Origin: Pseudomonadota bacterium
GTDB lineage: Bacteria > Pseudomonadota > Gammaproteobacteria > Xanthomonadales > Xanthomonadaceae
Direction of reading: 5' to 3'
DNA: 8,043 nucleotides
Assembly: GCA_019348095.1 (NCBI GenBank)
Contig: JAHWKC010000093.1
Coordinates: 1-8,043, forward strand
The position numbers and the translations under genes are program-made. Of this stretch, positions 7,381 through 8,043 are shown one piece after another (the first letter of the stretch is position 1; every line of letters begins with the position of its first letter). The notes beneath the pieces were generated by a model that had not been told where the DNA came from, searched no databases, and was given only the letters and a program-made list of their open reading frames with translations.

Positions 7381-7467
7381 CTGTAGGAGCGGCTTCAGCC
7401 GCGAACCAAAACCGTCTGCCGACGCCGGCCCGCCGGCCACCGATCGCGGCTGAAGCCGCTCCTACAG
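7381..7467. repeat. Inverted pair of REP-like elements (GTAG-headed)
   Basis: The 24-bp sequence beginning CTGTAGGAGCGG (7381-7404) recurs as its exact reverse complement at 7444-7467, separated by 39 bp. Each copy has the internal dyad GCGGCT-TC-AGCCGC and a GTAG head, the layout of bacterial REP elements arranged as a BIME-like pair. Repeats of this sequence are, from memory, frequent in intergenic regions of Xanthomonadaceae. The spacer contains a further GC-rich dyad, GCCGGC-CC-GCCGGC. The pair sits between convergent genes, where it may damp read-through and antisense transcription. Such elements are moved by REP-associated tyrosine transposases; none is encoded here. Confidence 0.85.
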
Positions 7468-7488
7468 GGCAAAACCCACGGACGCGGC

Positions 7489-8043
7489 TCAACCGCCCGG
7501 CCGGATGCTGCCGTTGTCCTCCTGCAGCTCCGGCTTGAAGGGGATGTCCGGTGGCGGCCGCGCGGTGGCCGGCTGCTCGTTGAGGTTCGGGTCGGAAATG
7601 CCGCAGCCGCCGCCCAGGCCGAGCATCGACACCACGCACAGGATGGTCTTGTTGGTGCCCGGGATCGGGATCGCGACCTCGCGCATGCCCCTGCGCACCC
7701 ATTCGGCCAGCAGCGTCTCGTTGGGGCGCCAGTACTGGTCGAAGGCGGTCGGCTCGTAATCGATCGGGGGGCGCTTGAGCCAGGTGCCGGAGCGGTCCAG
7801 GTCGGTGATTTCGTCGGTCACCGTGCCCGGCGGCATGCCCGGCGATGCCGAACCCGGGGTATCCGCCAGCCGCACGCTGCCATCGCTGTTGTAGATGCCC
7901 GGCTCGTCGCCGCGTTGCGCACCGGGCTGGTCGTGCGCGGCATCGCCCCAGTCGTCCCCCCGCGCAGGCGTCGCCCAGCCGCCGGCGGACGGCGCCGGAC
8001 GCGGACCGCTGCCCACCACTTCGTCGCGCGCCTGGGCCATAGC
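7489..8043 (-). CDS. Conserved protein of unknown function, C-terminal part (gene likely continues beyond the right edge)
   Basis: Open from the window edge to a TGA at 7489-7491. The first visible Met is at 8040, but the frame is open to 8043 and no upstream ribosome binding site can be inspected, so it may be internal. The N-terminal half (to about residue 85) is Gly/Pro/Ala/Asp-rich and probably disordered. From about residue 86 comes an ordered-looking block: WLKRPPIDYEPTAFDQYW, then LLAEWVRRGMREVAIPIPGTNK, then ILCVVSMLGLGGGCG with two Cys residues, and a Pro-rich tail ending PFKPELQEDNGSIRPGG. I recall similar C-termini in large Xanthomonadaceae proteins labelled only by repeats or membrane segments, but cannot confirm it. 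Codon use fits coding sequence with G/C-rich third positions. No function is assigned. Confidence 0.7.
   Translation of the reverse strand, partial: AMAQARDEVVGSGPRPAPSAGGWATPARGDDWGDAAHDQPGAQRGDEPGIYNSDGSVRLADTPGSASPGMPPGTVTDEITDLDRSGTWLKRPPIDYEPTAFDQYWRPNETLLAEWVRRGMREVAIPIPGTNKTILCVVSMLGLGGGCGISDPNLNEQPATARPPPDIPFKPELQEDNGSIRPGG

Noticed and set aside
7405..7443. Possible CRISPR-like or attachment-site structure between the two 24-bp repeats.
   Set aside because: Only two copies exist, in inverted orientation, with internal dyads; this fits a REP pair, not a CRISPR array or att site.

Overview
The window looks like chromosomal DNA from a high-GC gammaproteobacterium, most probably of the Xanthomonadaceae (Lysobacter, Luteimonas, Stenotrophomonas or similar). 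The reasons are the strong G/C bias at third codon positions, an inverted pair of REP-like repeats with a GTAG head of the kind common in that family, and a C-terminal protein block that I associate from memory with Xanthomonadaceae proteins of unknown function. This assignment is inference; no rRNA or other marker gene is present.

Positions 1-5934 (all on the minus strand, read right to left) hold an RND-type tripartite efflux operon. A lipoprotein membrane-fusion adaptor (4786-5934) is followed by a first inner-membrane RND permease (1234-4769), then by a second RND permease whose ATG overlaps the stop codon of the first (ATGA) and which runs off the left edge. One adaptor with two tandem permeases is the layout of MdtABC-type pumps with heteromeric permeases. 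The first permease carries a single-base frameshift in a C-run (2388-2391 on the plus strand). The sequence on both sides remains well-conserved RND sequence, so this is either a recent mutation or a base-calling/assembly error. No outer-membrane channel and no regulator gene is visible.

Positions 5935-6448 form a divergent intergenic region of about 514 bp without a believable gene. Its right half holds a good -10 hexamer preceded by a 7-bp inverted repeat that resembles an operator, then a leader of about 140 nt with a direct repeat and a second perfect palindrome.

Positions 6449-7305 (plus strand) encode two small monoheme class I c-type cytochromes that resemble the two halves of a dihaem cytochrome c4. 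The first is predicted to be a soluble periplasmic protein and the second a lipoprotein. They sit 14 nt apart and are followed by a strong intrinsic terminator (7329-7359). They probably act as periplasmic electron carriers of the respiratory chain.

Positions 7381-7467 hold the inverted REP pair, which lies between convergent genes. Positions 7489-8043 (minus strand) are the C-terminal part of a protein of unknown function. I see no CRISPR array, tRNA, rRNA, insertion sequence or phage gene. The gene content is mostly conventional; the points most worth attention are the frameshift, the asymmetric proton-relay residues of the two permeases, the split c4-like cytochrome pair and the operator-like promoter in front of it.
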